From Pandoraea nosoerga (GTDB taxonomy: Bacteria > Pseudomonadota > Gammaproteobacteria > Burkholderiales > Burkholderiaceae), in assembly GCF_902459585.1 (NCBI RefSeq), contig NZ_CABPSC010000002.1:186001-250000 (forward strand): 64,000 bases of DNA, in the 5' to 3' direction. Each line of letters starts with the position of its first letter. The first letter of the stretch is position 1. A program made the translations under genes and the position numbers. The notes beneath the pieces are model-generated. The model was not told where the DNA came from. It worked only from the letters and a program-made list of their open reading frames with translations, and made no database searches. This document shows positions 55,329 through 63,940 of the stretch, one piece after another.

Positions 55329-56006
55329 GTGAAGCCGTTCCAATTGCGTTTGTACGAGGATGTCATTGCGCCAAACCACGCGCCGGTCTATTTGCCCGCG
55401 GCGCGCCGCGCGATTTATGTGGTGCGCGGCGACGTCGCCATTGAGTTCGAAACGGGCGCGCAACATCACCCGGCGCAAAGCGCCTGGCTGGGGGAAGACG
55501 ATCTGGCGTTGCTCGCGGGCAGCGAGGGGGCCACGCTGTGGCGCTGGGAGTTGATGGCCGGCGAGGCGCCCACGCCGGGCGAAATCACGTCGGCGCCCGG
55601 GGCGTCGTCGACGCTCAAGCTGGCCGCGCCGATCGAGCTGGACCCGCGCCAACGCTGGCTCATGCGATGCGACAAGGTACAATTCCCCCCCGGCGGCGTG
55701 GCGCATCTGCACGTGCATCAGGGCCCGGGCGTGCGTTGCACGCTCGAAGGCGAGATCACGATCGAGACGCTGGGCACCTCGCATACGCACGGCCCCGGGC
55801 AGGCGTGGCTCGAGCTCGGACACGCGCCGGTGCTCGCTCCCACGACCGAGGCGCGCGACACGACATTCATCCGCTGCTTCATCCTGCCGCGCGCGTGCCG
55901 CAATCGCAGCTCGATTCGCTACGTGCGCCCCGAGGATGGCGACAAGAACAAGCCGCAGCGCTATCACGTGTTCGGCGAGCGTTTCATCTCGCTCGACGCG
56001 CAGTAG
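55329..56006 (+). CDS. Cupin-domain protein
   Basis: A 225-residue cytosolic protein with two cupin-like halves. The second half has the metal-binding pattern VAHLHVHQGPGVRCTLEGE and a later His in TSHTHGPGQAW. The start is a GTG with AGGAG upstream. It is transcribed with the IclR gene (33 bp on) and divergent from the MFS gene. Cupins in such clusters often bind or modify the transported acid, but no specific reaction can be inferred. Confidence 0.8.
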   Translation: MKPFQLRLYEDVIAPNHAPVYLPAARRAIYVVRGDVAIEFETGAQHHPAQSAWLGEDDLALLAGSEGATLWRWELMAGEAPTPGEITSAPGASSTLKLAAPIELDPRQRWLMRCDKVQFPPGGVAHLHVHQGPGVRCTLEGEITIETLGTSHTHGPGQAWLELGHAPVLAPTTEARDTTFIRCFILPRACRNRSSIRYVRPEDGDKNKPQRYHVFGERFISLDAQ

Positions 56007-56038
56007 TCGCATGGCGCGACAGTGACAAAGGACACTCA

Positions 56039-56899
56039 GTGAAACGAACGAAGGACATCCCGAACGACGTCGCCCGCGGCGCGGGCCCGGCGGCGGCACA
56101 TCACGATTCGGCGGCGGACGCCGCGGGCGCCGAAGCGCTCAACACGTCGTCGACTTCGGTTATTTCACTGCGCATTCTGGAGTTGCTGGCCGAGCGCAAT
56201 GCCGAGTGCGGCGTCACGCACCTGGCCGACGCGCTCGGAGTGCCCAAGGCGCGCGTGCACCGGCACCTCACGGCGCTGCGACAGGAGGGCTACGTCGTGC
56301 AGAATCCGCGCACGAGCCGATACCGCATCGGCTGGCGGCTTTTCCTGCTCGGGCAGAAGCTGGTCAAGCAGTTCGACGTCGTCGGACTCGCGCGCCCGGT
56401 GATGGAGGAGTTGCGCGACGCCGTGGGACAGACCATCGTCATCAGTTCGTTTACCGAGACCGACGTGGTCGTGCTGGACGTGATGCGCGGGCGCAGCCCG
56501 CTCGAGATCCTGTTGCACCCGGGCACGCAGTTCAAATTGCATAGCGTGGCGCAGGGCAAGATCGCGCTGGCGTTCGGCGCGCCCGAGCGCCGCGAGGCGG
56601 TGCTCGCCGCGCCGCTCGACGCTTGCACGCCGCATACCATTACCGATCCCATGCGCTTGTCGCACGAGCTTGCGCTGGTGCGCGAGCGCGGCTGGGCCGA
56701 CGCCCCGGAGGAAGTATTTCTCGGCGTGAACGCACTTGCTGCGCCTATCGTGCAGGACGACGGTTCGCTTTTCGGCACGCTGGCCATCGTCGGCTCGATT
56801 CACTACCTGCCGGCGCATCCGAATCCGCAGACGGTGGCGGCGCTCACCGATGCGGCGCGTCGCATTTCGCGGCTGCTCGGCGGCGCGCGAGCGGGCTGA
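56039..56899 (+). CDS. IclR family regulator
   Basis: A 286-residue regulator. A 40-residue Ala-rich head is followed by the winged HTH (about 45-105) with GVTHLADALGVPKARVHRHL, and an IclR effector domain (about 120-285) containing VVVLDVMRGRSPLEIL and SVAQGKIALAFGAPERR. The start is a GTG with AAAGGA upstream. It likely binds the two GTATCGATWATCGATAC palindromes at 55160 and 55256 and controls both the MFS gene and its own operon. Confidence 0.88.
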   Translation: MKRTKDIPNDVARGAGPAAAHHDSAADAAGAEALNTSSTSVISLRILELLAERNAECGVTHLADALGVPKARVHRHLTALRQEGYVVQNPRTSRYRIGWRLFLLGQKLVKQFDVVGLARPVMEELRDAVGQTIVISSFTETDVVVLDVMRGRSPLEILLHPGTQFKLHSVAQGKIALAFGAPERREAVLAAPLDACTPHTITDPMRLSHELALVRERGWADAPEEVFLGVNALAAPIVQDDGSLFGTLAIVGSIHYLPAHPNPQTVAALTDAARRISRLLGGARAG

Positions 56900-57018
56900 T
56901 CGACGCTGCGCGCATCCGCGATGCAAGGCCGCGTTCGGCGCGCGTGGCCGGATTGAGCGCCTATATGGCCGAATCAGGCGGTGCGGCCGGAAACCGAGAG
57001 TGTCAGCGAAGAGACTCG

Positions 57019-57035
57019 TGATATACAATATATCA
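57019..57035. promoter_or_regulatory. 17-bp dyad upstream of the alpha/beta hydrolase
   Basis: TGATATA-CAA-TATATCA has perfect seven-base arms, 35 bp before the start codon, over the expected promoter. The pattern recalls GntR-family operators; no GntR gene is in the window. Confidence 0.55.
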
Positions 57036-57069
57036 ATAACATCAACGACTATGAGACACTCACCGCGCC

Positions 57070-57831
57070 ATGTTCGATCCCGCCTTGTTCGGACGGATGC
57101 CCCCGGACGTTCTTGCCCCGGCGTCTGCGCCGCTTCGCGATTCCGTCCTCGCCAGCGTCGACCCGTCGCTCGATCCTCCCTCCGCGGTTGACGCGGCTCC
57201 CGGCTCGAGCCGCGCATTGCCCCCGGGCCGGCACGCGTTGGGCCTGAGCGAAGCGCGCGACGCCGTGCTCTACGTTCCGGCCGACATCCCGCAGGACCGG
57301 CCGGTCCCGTTGTTCGTGATGTTTCACGGCGCGGGCGGCTTCCCGGAGAAGGTGCTGCCGTTCATCGAGCCGCACGCCGATCGCCACAAGTTTCTCGTCC
57401 TCGCGCCGCATTCGACCTTTCCCACGTGGGATATCGTGATCGGCGGCAACGGGCCCGATCTCGAACGTCTCCGGCTGGCGCTCGGCAAGGTGGCCGGGCA
57501 ATACCGGATCGACACCCGACGTGTCGCGTTCGCCGGCTTTTCCGATGGCGCGAGCTATGCGTTGTCCATCGGCGTGACCAACGGCGACATCGCGAGCCAC
57601 GTGATCGCCTTCTCGGGCGGTTTCATGTCGATCTTCCTGCAGGAGGGCACGCCGCGCATTTTCATCGCGCATGGCCTGATCGACGAGCAGTTGCCCATTG
57701 CCACGAGCGGACGCCAGAACGCCGGCAAGCTCAAAGCGGCGGGATACGATGTCGAGTACGTCGAGTTCGATGGTTTGCATGTCATCGAGCCCGGCGTCGT
57801 CGCGCGCGCCATCGATTTTTTCCTCGCCTGA
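57070..57831 (+). CDS. Alpha/beta hydrolase (esterase/PHB-depolymerase-like)
   Basis: A 253-residue hydrolase. The nucleophile elbow is AFAGFSDGASYAL (G-x-S-x-G), the oxyanion segment is FVMFHGAGGFPE, and HGLIDEQLPI carries the catalytic Asp/Glu region, with His in FDGLHVIEPG. The fold is the phospholipase/carboxylesterase-like type. The first 45 residues are Pro/Ala-rich and may be a linker. There is no signal peptide. The AAA+ ATPase gene follows after 59 bp, so the two may be one operon. Confidence 0.82.
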   Translation: MFDPALFGRMPPDVLAPASAPLRDSVLASVDPSLDPPSAVDAAPGSSRALPPGRHALGLSEARDAVLYVPADIPQDRPVPLFVMFHGAGGFPEKVLPFIEPHADRHKFLVLAPHSTFPTWDIVIGGNGPDLERLRLALGKVAGQYRIDTRRVAFAGFSDGASYALSIGVTNGDIASHVIAFSGGFMSIFLQEGTPRIFIAHGLIDEQLPIATSGRQNAGKLKAAGYDVEYVEFDGLHVIEPGVVARAIDFFLA

Positions 57832-57890
57832 CGCTGCTGCCGCAGCGGCAGCAAGACCTATGGCCACACGCTTTACGGGGAGTGCCGCAT

Positions 57891-59516
57891 ATGGATTTCG
57901 AAATTCCTGAGTCGCTGATTCATCCGCTGTTGCAACTGATCGGCAGCGATTCGCCGCTGGGCAAACAGCTAACGGCTTATGGCGTGTGCCGGGGCAACAT
58001 GATGGTGTCGAGCGAGTGGTTCGACGCCAAGTCGCTCAACACACTGTACGTGCTGAGCAAGACACAGAACGAGCGCGCGCTGATGTTCCAGATGCTGGCG
58101 CTCGACAACGTCTACAACGCCCCGCAGGCGCGCGTGATTCCGGGGCTCGACAAGCTCGTGCCCGGGCTCGTGGCGTATCTCGCGCGCGACGTCATCGACG
58201 GCTGGCTGTACCAGCGCCATCGGGACGGCGCGTTGCTGCCGTGGCTGGTGCGTCGCCTGCGCTACGTGGAACCGGAGCAGGGCTCGCCGTATGTCGTGAT
58301 GGACATGCTCGCGAACACGATGCAATCGGCCAATTCCAATCTGCCCGAGCATCGCCTGCGCCGCTCGGGCATGACCACCTCGCTCGTCTTCACGCGCGAC
58401 GACATCGCCAATCGCACGATTCCCGAACTGCTCGCCGAGTTCGGTTTCTACAAGGAGTGCGCGGAGTTCAAGCACGAGTACGAGCAGCATGCGAAGCGGT
58501 TCCTGCGCGTGCAGCGGGCCTTCGGCGCCCAGTTCGTGATTCGTCGCGCGGCATTCTCCGTCGACCCGAAGGGCGCAACCGAGCTCGTTCGCGTGGAGGA
58601 CGGCGTGGCGGCCAGGTGCGTGAACGACGAGGAGCGCCTGGAGCGCAACTTCGAGATGGCCTGCGACGCCGATTTCTGGCGAAAGGCCGATATCGGCAAG
58701 GCATTCGAGACGGTGCCGCTGCACTGCTATGTACACGTGTTCCATCTGGACTGGCATCGCAATCTCTGGGTCCACGTGCAGAACCTCACCGAGTACGAGT
58801 ACCAGCCCCAATTGCGCGACAAGCTGGTGCTGCCCGCTCACCATCACGATCTGATCGACATCCTCACGTCGAATATGGAAGTGATGGTGCCGGACTTCGT
58901 GCCGGGCAAGTCGGGCGGGGCGACGATCCTGTGTCAGGGGGCGCCGGGGCTCGGCAAGACGCTCACTGCGGAAATCTATTCGGAAGTGGTGGGCAAGCCG
59001 CTGTATCGGGTGCATTCCGGGCAATTGGGCACGACGGCCGCGTCGGTCGGCGCCACGCTCATGACCATCCTGCGTCGGGCAATGCGCTGGAACGCGATTC
59101 TGCTGCTCGACGAGGCGGACGTCTACATCCGGCGGCGTGACAACGATCTGGAGCACAATGCCATCGTCGCGGAGTTCCTGCGCTCGCTGGAGTACTTCCA
59201 TGGCTTGCTGTTCATGACGACGAACCGCATCGGCGACGTGGACGACGCCATTCTCTCGCGCTGCATTGCGACGATCCATTACGAGACGCCCTCGCCGGCG
59301 GATGCACGCCGGTTGTGGCGCATGCAGGGCGAGCAGGTCGGCGCGTATCTCGACGACGCACTCATCGAAACGCTCGCCAATCGTTATCCGAACGCCAGCG
59401 GGCGCGACATCAAGGAATTGATGAAGCTCGCGAGCCGCTATTGCAAGGTAAAGAACATTCCCTACACGGAAGAAGTGTTCCGCCTGTGCGGGCTGTTCCG
59501 CGGCTACGCGCCTTGA
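57891..59516 (+). CDS. AAA+ ATPase with a large novel N-terminal region
   Basis: A 541-residue protein. The last 220 residues are a single AAA+ module: Walker A GAPGLGKT (350-357), Walker B LLLDEADVYI (Asp407-Glu408), sensor 1 MTTNRIGDVDDAI, an arginine finger in ILSRC, and a sensor 2 segment. The first 330 residues match no domain I know, are alpha/beta-rich, and contain Trp/Tyr-rich patches. The start at 57891 has GGGGAG upstream. A substrate-remodelling role is likely, but the partner is unknown. The gene lies between the hydrolase and the two-component pair. Confidence 0.85.
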   Translation: MDFEIPESLIHPLLQLIGSDSPLGKQLTAYGVCRGNMMVSSEWFDAKSLNTLYVLSKTQNERALMFQMLALDNVYNAPQARVIPGLDKLVPGLVAYLARDVIDGWLYQRHRDGALLPWLVRRLRYVEPEQGSPYVVMDMLANTMQSANSNLPEHRLRRSGMTTSLVFTRDDIANRTIPELLAEFGFYKECAEFKHEYEQHAKRFLRVQRAFGAQFVIRRAAFSVDPKGATELVRVEDGVAARCVNDEERLERNFEMACDADFWRKADIGKAFETVPLHCYVHVFHLDWHRNLWVHVQNLTEYEYQPQLRDKLVLPAHHHDLIDILTSNMEVMVPDFVPGKSGGATILCQGAPGLGKTLTAEIYSEVVGKPLYRVHSGQLGTTAASVGATLMTILRRAMRWNAILLLDEADVYIRRRDNDLEHNAIVAEFLRSLEYFHGLLFMTTNRIGDVDDAILSRCIATIHYETPSPADARRLWRMQGEQVGAYLDDALIETLANRYPNASGRDIKELMKLASRYCKVKNIPYTEEVFRLCGLFRGYAP

Positions 59517-59870
59517 GCGAGCCGGGCGCGCCGGCCGGCGGCGCGCCGCAACATGCCGGTCAATCCCGCTCAAGCGACCGAGCGGCCCAAGCGACCCAAG
59601 CACCGACGGGTGAGGCGAGGGCGCAGCCATGCTGCCATAAGAAAAATTCATGAAACGGCGCGAAGAACTGATATACGGGAAAACTAGAGGCGCGCGCGAG
59701 TGCACGTCTGGCTATATTGATCGCGGACCGGCGTGGCATTTGTGGCGTGCGTAAGACCTGGCGGTAGCTCTGTTCGTGCGTCTTGCGGTGGCGCCATCGA
59801 CCGCGCCGCGTCATTTCATTGATGAGACGGCCGCCGCACGGCGGCCGGCGAGGAAACGCGAGGAGACGCA
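59517..59870. other. Gap between the AAA+ gene and the histidine kinase gene
   Basis: A GC-rich hairpin (arms of GGCGCGCC type, about 59527-59550) lies just after the AAA+ stop without a T-tract and may end that transcript. An AT-rich segment around 59640-59720 includes TATATT and could be the kinase promoter, but no clear -35 pairs with it. No gene is seen. Confidence 0.5.
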
Positions 59871-60992
59871 GTGGAGACGCATGGCGAACTGCACCGGGCG
59901 ATTCTGAACAACATTCCCGACCAGGCGTGGCTCAAGGACACCGAGTCCCGCTACATCCTCGTCAACGAAGCGTTCATGGCCGCCTGTGGCCGCACCGAGG
60001 CCGAGATCATCGGCAGCACGCCGGATCGTGTCTGGTCGTCGGAGTGGGGGCGCGTGTACGTTGCGACCGATCGCGCGGTCGTGGCAAGCGGTGTACGGCG
60101 CCGCTACGAGGAGAGCCGCACCGGCGCCGATGGTGCGCCGCGCTGGTTCGACACCGTCAAGATGCCGGTGCGCGACGAACACGGCCGCATTGTCGGCACG
60201 GTCGGCATTTCGCGTGATATCACCGACCGCAAGCGCTCCGAGATGGCATTGCTCGATTCGCGCGCTCAACTGCGGCAACTCTCCGCCTATCTGCAGACGG
60301 TGCGCGAAGCGGAGCGCACACGCCTGTCGCGTGAGTTGCACGACGAACTCGGTCAATGGCTCAGCGGTCTGCGCCTCGGCCTGAATTACCTGGAAACTCA
60401 GCCTGACGCGCCGGCGGCCGACCGGGCCGCGCACCTCCACATGCTCAAGGAACTCGTCGACGAGACCATCGACGCCGTGCACCGCATCGCAGCCGACCTG
60501 CGTCCGGCGGTGCTCGACGAACTTGGCCTGCACGCCGCGCTGGAGTGGCTCACGGAGTCGTTTGCGCAACGCCATGGCCTGCCGTGCGAGCTCGCGATGT
60601 CCGAGGACGTCACCGCGTGCCTCGACAGCGATTGCAGCACGGCGATCTTCCGTATCGTGCAGGAATCGCTGACCAACGCCAGCCGCCACGGCAGGCCGTC
60701 GCGCGTCGATGTCGCACTGGCGGTGCGCGACGGGCACTGCCATGTGAGCATCACCGACGACGGGCGCGGCATGGACGCCGCGCGCGCCGGCCATGGGCAG
60801 CGTCTGGGTCTCATGGGCATGCGCGAGCGCGCGCTGATGCTCGGCGGCGTGCTCGACATCGAAAGCGCGCCGGGGCGCGGCACTTGCGTCACGGTGCGCA
60901 TTCCCACGCGCCATGGCGCGAGCCCGATCGCGAGCGAGGGCAGCGAGGTCGGAAGCGCAGGGCCGAACGAAGGGAGGACGTCATGCGCGTGA
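59871..60992 (+). CDS. PAS-containing NarL-type (HPK7) sensor histidine kinase
   Basis: A 373-residue cytosolic kinase. A PAS domain (about 8-120) is followed by a HisKA_3 domain with the phospho-acceptor His157 in LSRELHDELGQWLSGL, and a HATPase_c domain (about 255-355) with FRIVQESLTNASRHG, SITDDGRGMD and LGLMGMRERA. There are no membrane helices, so it senses an internal signal, possibly through a PAS ligand. It starts at a GTG with GAGGAG upstream. Its 3' end overlaps the response regulator gene by ten bases. Confidence 0.9.
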   Translation: METHGELHRAILNNIPDQAWLKDTESRYILVNEAFMAACGRTEAEIIGSTPDRVWSSEWGRVYVATDRAVVASGVRRRYEESRTGADGAPRWFDTVKMPVRDEHGRIVGTVGISRDITDRKRSEMALLDSRAQLRQLSAYLQTVREAERTRLSRELHDELGQWLSGLRLGLNYLETQPDAPAADRAAHLHMLKELVDETIDAVHRIAADLRPAVLDELGLHAALEWLTESFAQRHGLPCELAMSEDVTACLDSDCSTAIFRIVQESLTNASRHGRPSRVDVALAVRDGHCHVSITDDGRGMDAARAGHGQRLGLMGMRERALMLGGVLDIESAPGRGTCVTVRIPTRHGASPIASEGSEVGSAGPNEGRTSCA

Positions 60993-61627
60993 TGATTGCG
61001 GACGACCATGCGATCATTCGCGACGGCCTGAAAAAGATCATTTCGACGGCGCCCGACATGTGCGTGGCGTCGGAGGCCGTGGACGGCGCCGACGTCCTCA
61101 ACCGGTTGCGGCTGAGCACCGTGGACGTGCTCCTGCTCGACATGTCGATGCCGGGCAAGAGCGGCATCGCGCTCATCGCACAGATCAAGGCGAGCTATCC
61201 GTCGCTGCCGATTCTGGTGCTGAGCATGTATCGCGAGTCGCAATACGCAGTGCAGGCGATTCGCGCCGGCGCGGCGGGCTATCTCACCAAGAACGCCGAG
61301 TCGGAGCAACTGATGAGCGCTATCCGCCGCGTGGCGCGAGGCGGGACTGTCGTGTCGCCGCTGGTGGCGGAAAAGCTGGTGCGTCAGCTGCAGCAGCCGG
61401 CCGAGGCGCTCCCGCACACCCGCCTTACCGCACGCGAATTCCAGATCTTCCAGATGCTCGTCGAGGGCAGCGGCATCAACGACATCGCGCGTTGTCTGTC
61501 GCTCTCGGCAAAGACGGTCAGCACCCACAAGGCTAATATCCTTGCCAAGATGGACATTCCGTCTACCGCGGGTCTAGTGCACTACGCCATCGAACACGGC
61601 CTGATCGTGGCAGGCACCGAGGCCTGA
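60983..61627 (+). CDS. NarL/FixJ-type response regulator
   Basis: A 214-residue response regulator. The receiver domain has the acidic pair IADDH, the phospho-acceptor Asp53 in VDVLLLDMSMPG, and the Lys in GYLTKN. A C-terminal LuxR HTH contains INDIARCLSLSAKTVSTHKA. The start overlaps the kinase gene and has GGGAGG upstream. The dyad at 61838-61848, upstream of the amidohydrolase gene, is one possible target. Confidence 0.92.
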   Translation: MRVMIADDHAIIRDGLKKIISTAPDMCVASEAVDGADVLNRLRLSTVDVLLLDMSMPGKSGIALIAQIKASYPSLPILVLSMYRESQYAVQAIRAGAAGYLTKNAESEQLMSAIRRVARGGTVVSPLVAEKLVRQLQQPAEALPHTRLTAREFQIFQMLVEGSGINDIARCLSLSAKTVSTHKANILAKMDIPSTAGLVHYAIEHGLIVAGTEA

Positions 61628-61999
61628 CGCCCGCGCTGCCGCGCCGGCCATCCCGCCCGCTACCTCGTCCGCTACCTCGTCCGTAACCGCCAGCTACCCC
61701 GCCGGCGACCCTGCCAGCTACCCCGCCAGCCAGCTCGCCAACCGCGCGGCTCGCTCGCCTGCCTTCCGCCCGCCCGTGCCGTCGCACCGTTGCGCGCGAA
61801 GCGGGTTCCGCGCCCCGCCATTGCTGCGCTGCGTCTAAGGAAATTCCTAGGCAAAAACCAGCAAATCCCGATGCCCCGCGCGCGGCCGGCCCCCTAATCT
61901 TCGTCTCAGGCCCCGGCCTGACGGGGCGCGAGTTCATTGCCACCCCGCCGGCATTCGCCAGCACCGAACAACAACCGTGTGACGTAAGGAGACCGCACC
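61628..61999. other. Gap upstream of the amidohydrolase gene
   Basis: The first half is low-complexity repeats (GCTACCTCGTCC and CAGCTACCCCGC units). The second half has the dyad AGGAAATTCCT at 61838-61848. No gene is seen. Confidence 0.55.
61838..61848. promoter_or_regulatory. Small dyad upstream of the amidohydrolase operon
   Basis: AGGAAATTCCT is palindromic apart from its centre base and lies 150 bp before the start codon, next to a LuxR-type regulator gene. Binding by that regulator is a guess. Confidence 0.3.
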
Positions 62000-63271
62000 A
62001 TGCATGTGGACCTGCTGATCAACAACGTGTGCGTGCGCGATGACGCGCCACTCGTCGATATTGCGATCAAGGGCGGGCGCATCGTCGCGATCGAACCCGG
62101 TATCGACGCGAGCGCCGACGCGCATATCGACGCGCAGGGCCGCGCCGCCATTCCGGGCCTTGTCGAGGCACATCTGCATCTCGACAAGGCGCTATTGCAC
62201 CGCCGCTTGCCGGCGCGCTTCGGCACACTCGACGAGGCAATCCGCGTGACCGGCATTCTCAAGAGCAAGCAGGAGCGCGAAGACGTGCTCGACCGTTCTC
62301 GGCAGGTGCTCGACATGGCCGTGAAAAACGGCACCGTCGCCGTGCGTGCTCACCCGGACGTCGATCTGATCCAGGGCCTGATCGGTGTGCAGACGCTGCT
62401 CGCGCTCAAGGACGAATATGAGAGCCTGCTCGACCTGCAGATCGTGGCGTTCCCGCAGGAAGGCATTCTCAAGTCGAAAGGCACCTATGAGCTGATGATC
62501 GAGGCGCTGCGCATGGGGGCCGACGTGGTCGGCGGCTGCCCGTACAACGAGCTGAACTGGGAGGATACGAAGCGGCACATCGACATCGTGTTCGAACTGG
62601 CGCAGCGCTTCGACGCGCCGGTCGACATGCATGCGGACTTTGCCGACGACACGAGCGATCAGCGCTTCGCCGCCATTTCGTACATTGCGCAGAAGACCAT
62701 CGACACCGGCTACCAGGGCCGGGTGTCGCTGGGACATGTGACGAGCCTGGGTGCGCTCGACAGCGATGCGCTCGGGCCCGTGATCGAGCAGATTCGCCTC
62801 GCGGGCATCAGCATCGTGACACTGCCCGCGACCGATCTCTATCTGGGCGGACGCAAGGACACGCAGAATCAGCGCCGCGGCCTCACGCCCGTCAAGGCGC
62901 TGCATACCGCCGGCGTGAACGTTGCGTACTCCTCGAACAACGTGCGCAACGCCTTCACCCCGTTCGGCAAGGCCGACATGCTGCAGATCGGCAACCTGCT
63001 CGCCCATGTGGCGCAGTTCGGCGTGCCCGAGCACCAGCAGGCGATTCTCGACATGGGCACGCACAACGCGGCGCGCGCCATCGGGCTGTCGCACGACTAC
63101 GGCATTGCCGTGGGCAAGCAGGCCGATCTGGTGATCCTCGACACGTTCCGGGTGGCCGACGCGCTGCTCGACATCCCGCCCCGCCTGTGGGTGATCAAAC
63201 GCGGCCGTATCACGGTCGTGACGCAGCACCACTGCCAGATTCACCGCCATTCATGTTGTTGTGCGCAATGA
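62000..63271 (+). CDS. Cytosine deaminase-like amidohydrolase
   Basis: A 423-residue amidohydrolase of the CodA/AtzC group. The metal-binding motif is GLVEAHLHLDKAL (H-x-H), with a further His in PVDMHADFADD (HADE-like site) and in LGHVTSLGAL, and the conserved Asp region in VNVAYSSNNVRNAF. The last 20 residues (QHHCQIHRHSCCCAQ) are Cys/His-rich and unusual. Possible substrates are cytosine or other N-heterocyclic amines. GTAAGGAG precedes the ATG. DUF1097 follows after 28 bp. Confidence 0.87.
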   Translation: MHVDLLINNVCVRDDAPLVDIAIKGGRIVAIEPGIDASADAHIDAQGRAAIPGLVEAHLHLDKALLHRRLPARFGTLDEAIRVTGILKSKQEREDVLDRSRQVLDMAVKNGTVAVRAHPDVDLIQGLIGVQTLLALKDEYESLLDLQIVAFPQEGILKSKGTYELMIEALRMGADVVGGCPYNELNWEDTKRHIDIVFELAQRFDAPVDMHADFADDTSDQRFAAISYIAQKTIDTGYQGRVSLGHVTSLGALDSDALGPVIEQIRLAGISIVTLPATDLYLGGRKDTQNQRRGLTPVKALHTAGVNVAYSSNNVRNAFTPFGKADMLQIGNLLAHVAQFGVPEHQQAILDMGTHNAARAIGLSHDYGIAVGKQADLVILDTFRVADALLDIPPRLWVIKRGRITVVTQHHCQIHRHSCCCAQ

Positions 63272-63299
63272 AATCCCCATAAAACTCAAGGAGACAATC

Positions 63300-63836
63300 A
63301 TGAAGAAGCTGCCCGCGGAAGTCGTCGCCTCACTGCTTGCCGTGACCACCATTCCCATCGCGATGCTGCCACTGCACCTGCCGCCGTGGGCCATCTTCAT
63401 CAGTTGGGCGGCCACGTTCGCCATGGGTGGACCCACACCGCAGAACCTCAAGCGCATCTGGGCGACGCTGCCGGTCGGGTCGTGCTTTGCCTTTCTCATC
63501 GTGCTCGGCTTCAGGCAGGCCGCCACGCAATTTTCCGGCAACGCGATGCTCGTGGCCGAAATGGTGATCCTGTTCGCGGGCAACGGCACGATGATGGCGC
63601 TCGCCCGCGTCCTTCCGGGGCTGAACTTCATTCCGGGCATGTTCTTTGGCTTCGCCACGTATTTCGCCACGCTCTTCGGCGGCTTCGGACCGGTCGCACA
63701 GGACCCGCTCGCCGCGCTCGGCGCGGCCGTCGCCATGAACGCGCTCGGACCGGCTTACGCATGGGTGAAGGAGCGCTATTCGGCGCCGGAAGTCACGCAT
63801 CAGCGCAACTGGAAGGGCTGGAAGGCCCAGGTGTGA
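63300..63836 (+). CDS. DUF1097 membrane protein
   Basis: A 178-residue inner-membrane protein with four to five helices. It shows SLLAVTTIPIAMLPLHLPPW, FISWAATFAMGG, and PGMFFGFATYFATLFGG. The DUF1097 family is often adjacent to cytosine permease or deaminase genes. AAGGAG lies seven bases upstream. It is co-directional with the amidohydrolase and probably in the same operon; function unknown. Confidence 0.82.
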   Translation: MKKLPAEVVASLLAVTTIPIAMLPLHLPPWAIFISWAATFAMGGPTPQNLKRIWATLPVGSCFAFLIVLGFRQAATQFSGNAMLVAEMVILFAGNGTMMALARVLPGLNFIPGMFFGFATYFATLFGGFGPVAQDPLAALGAAVAMNALGPAYAWVKERYSAPEVTHQRNWKGWKAQV

Positions 63837-63940
63837 GACGCAACCCTGCGTATGGCCGCGCAACGATTTGACGAAGGACAGGCGAAGCGTCAGCCAGTGT
63901 CGGGCTCGCTTCGCCGCTTGATGACACCGAGGGAGACGGC

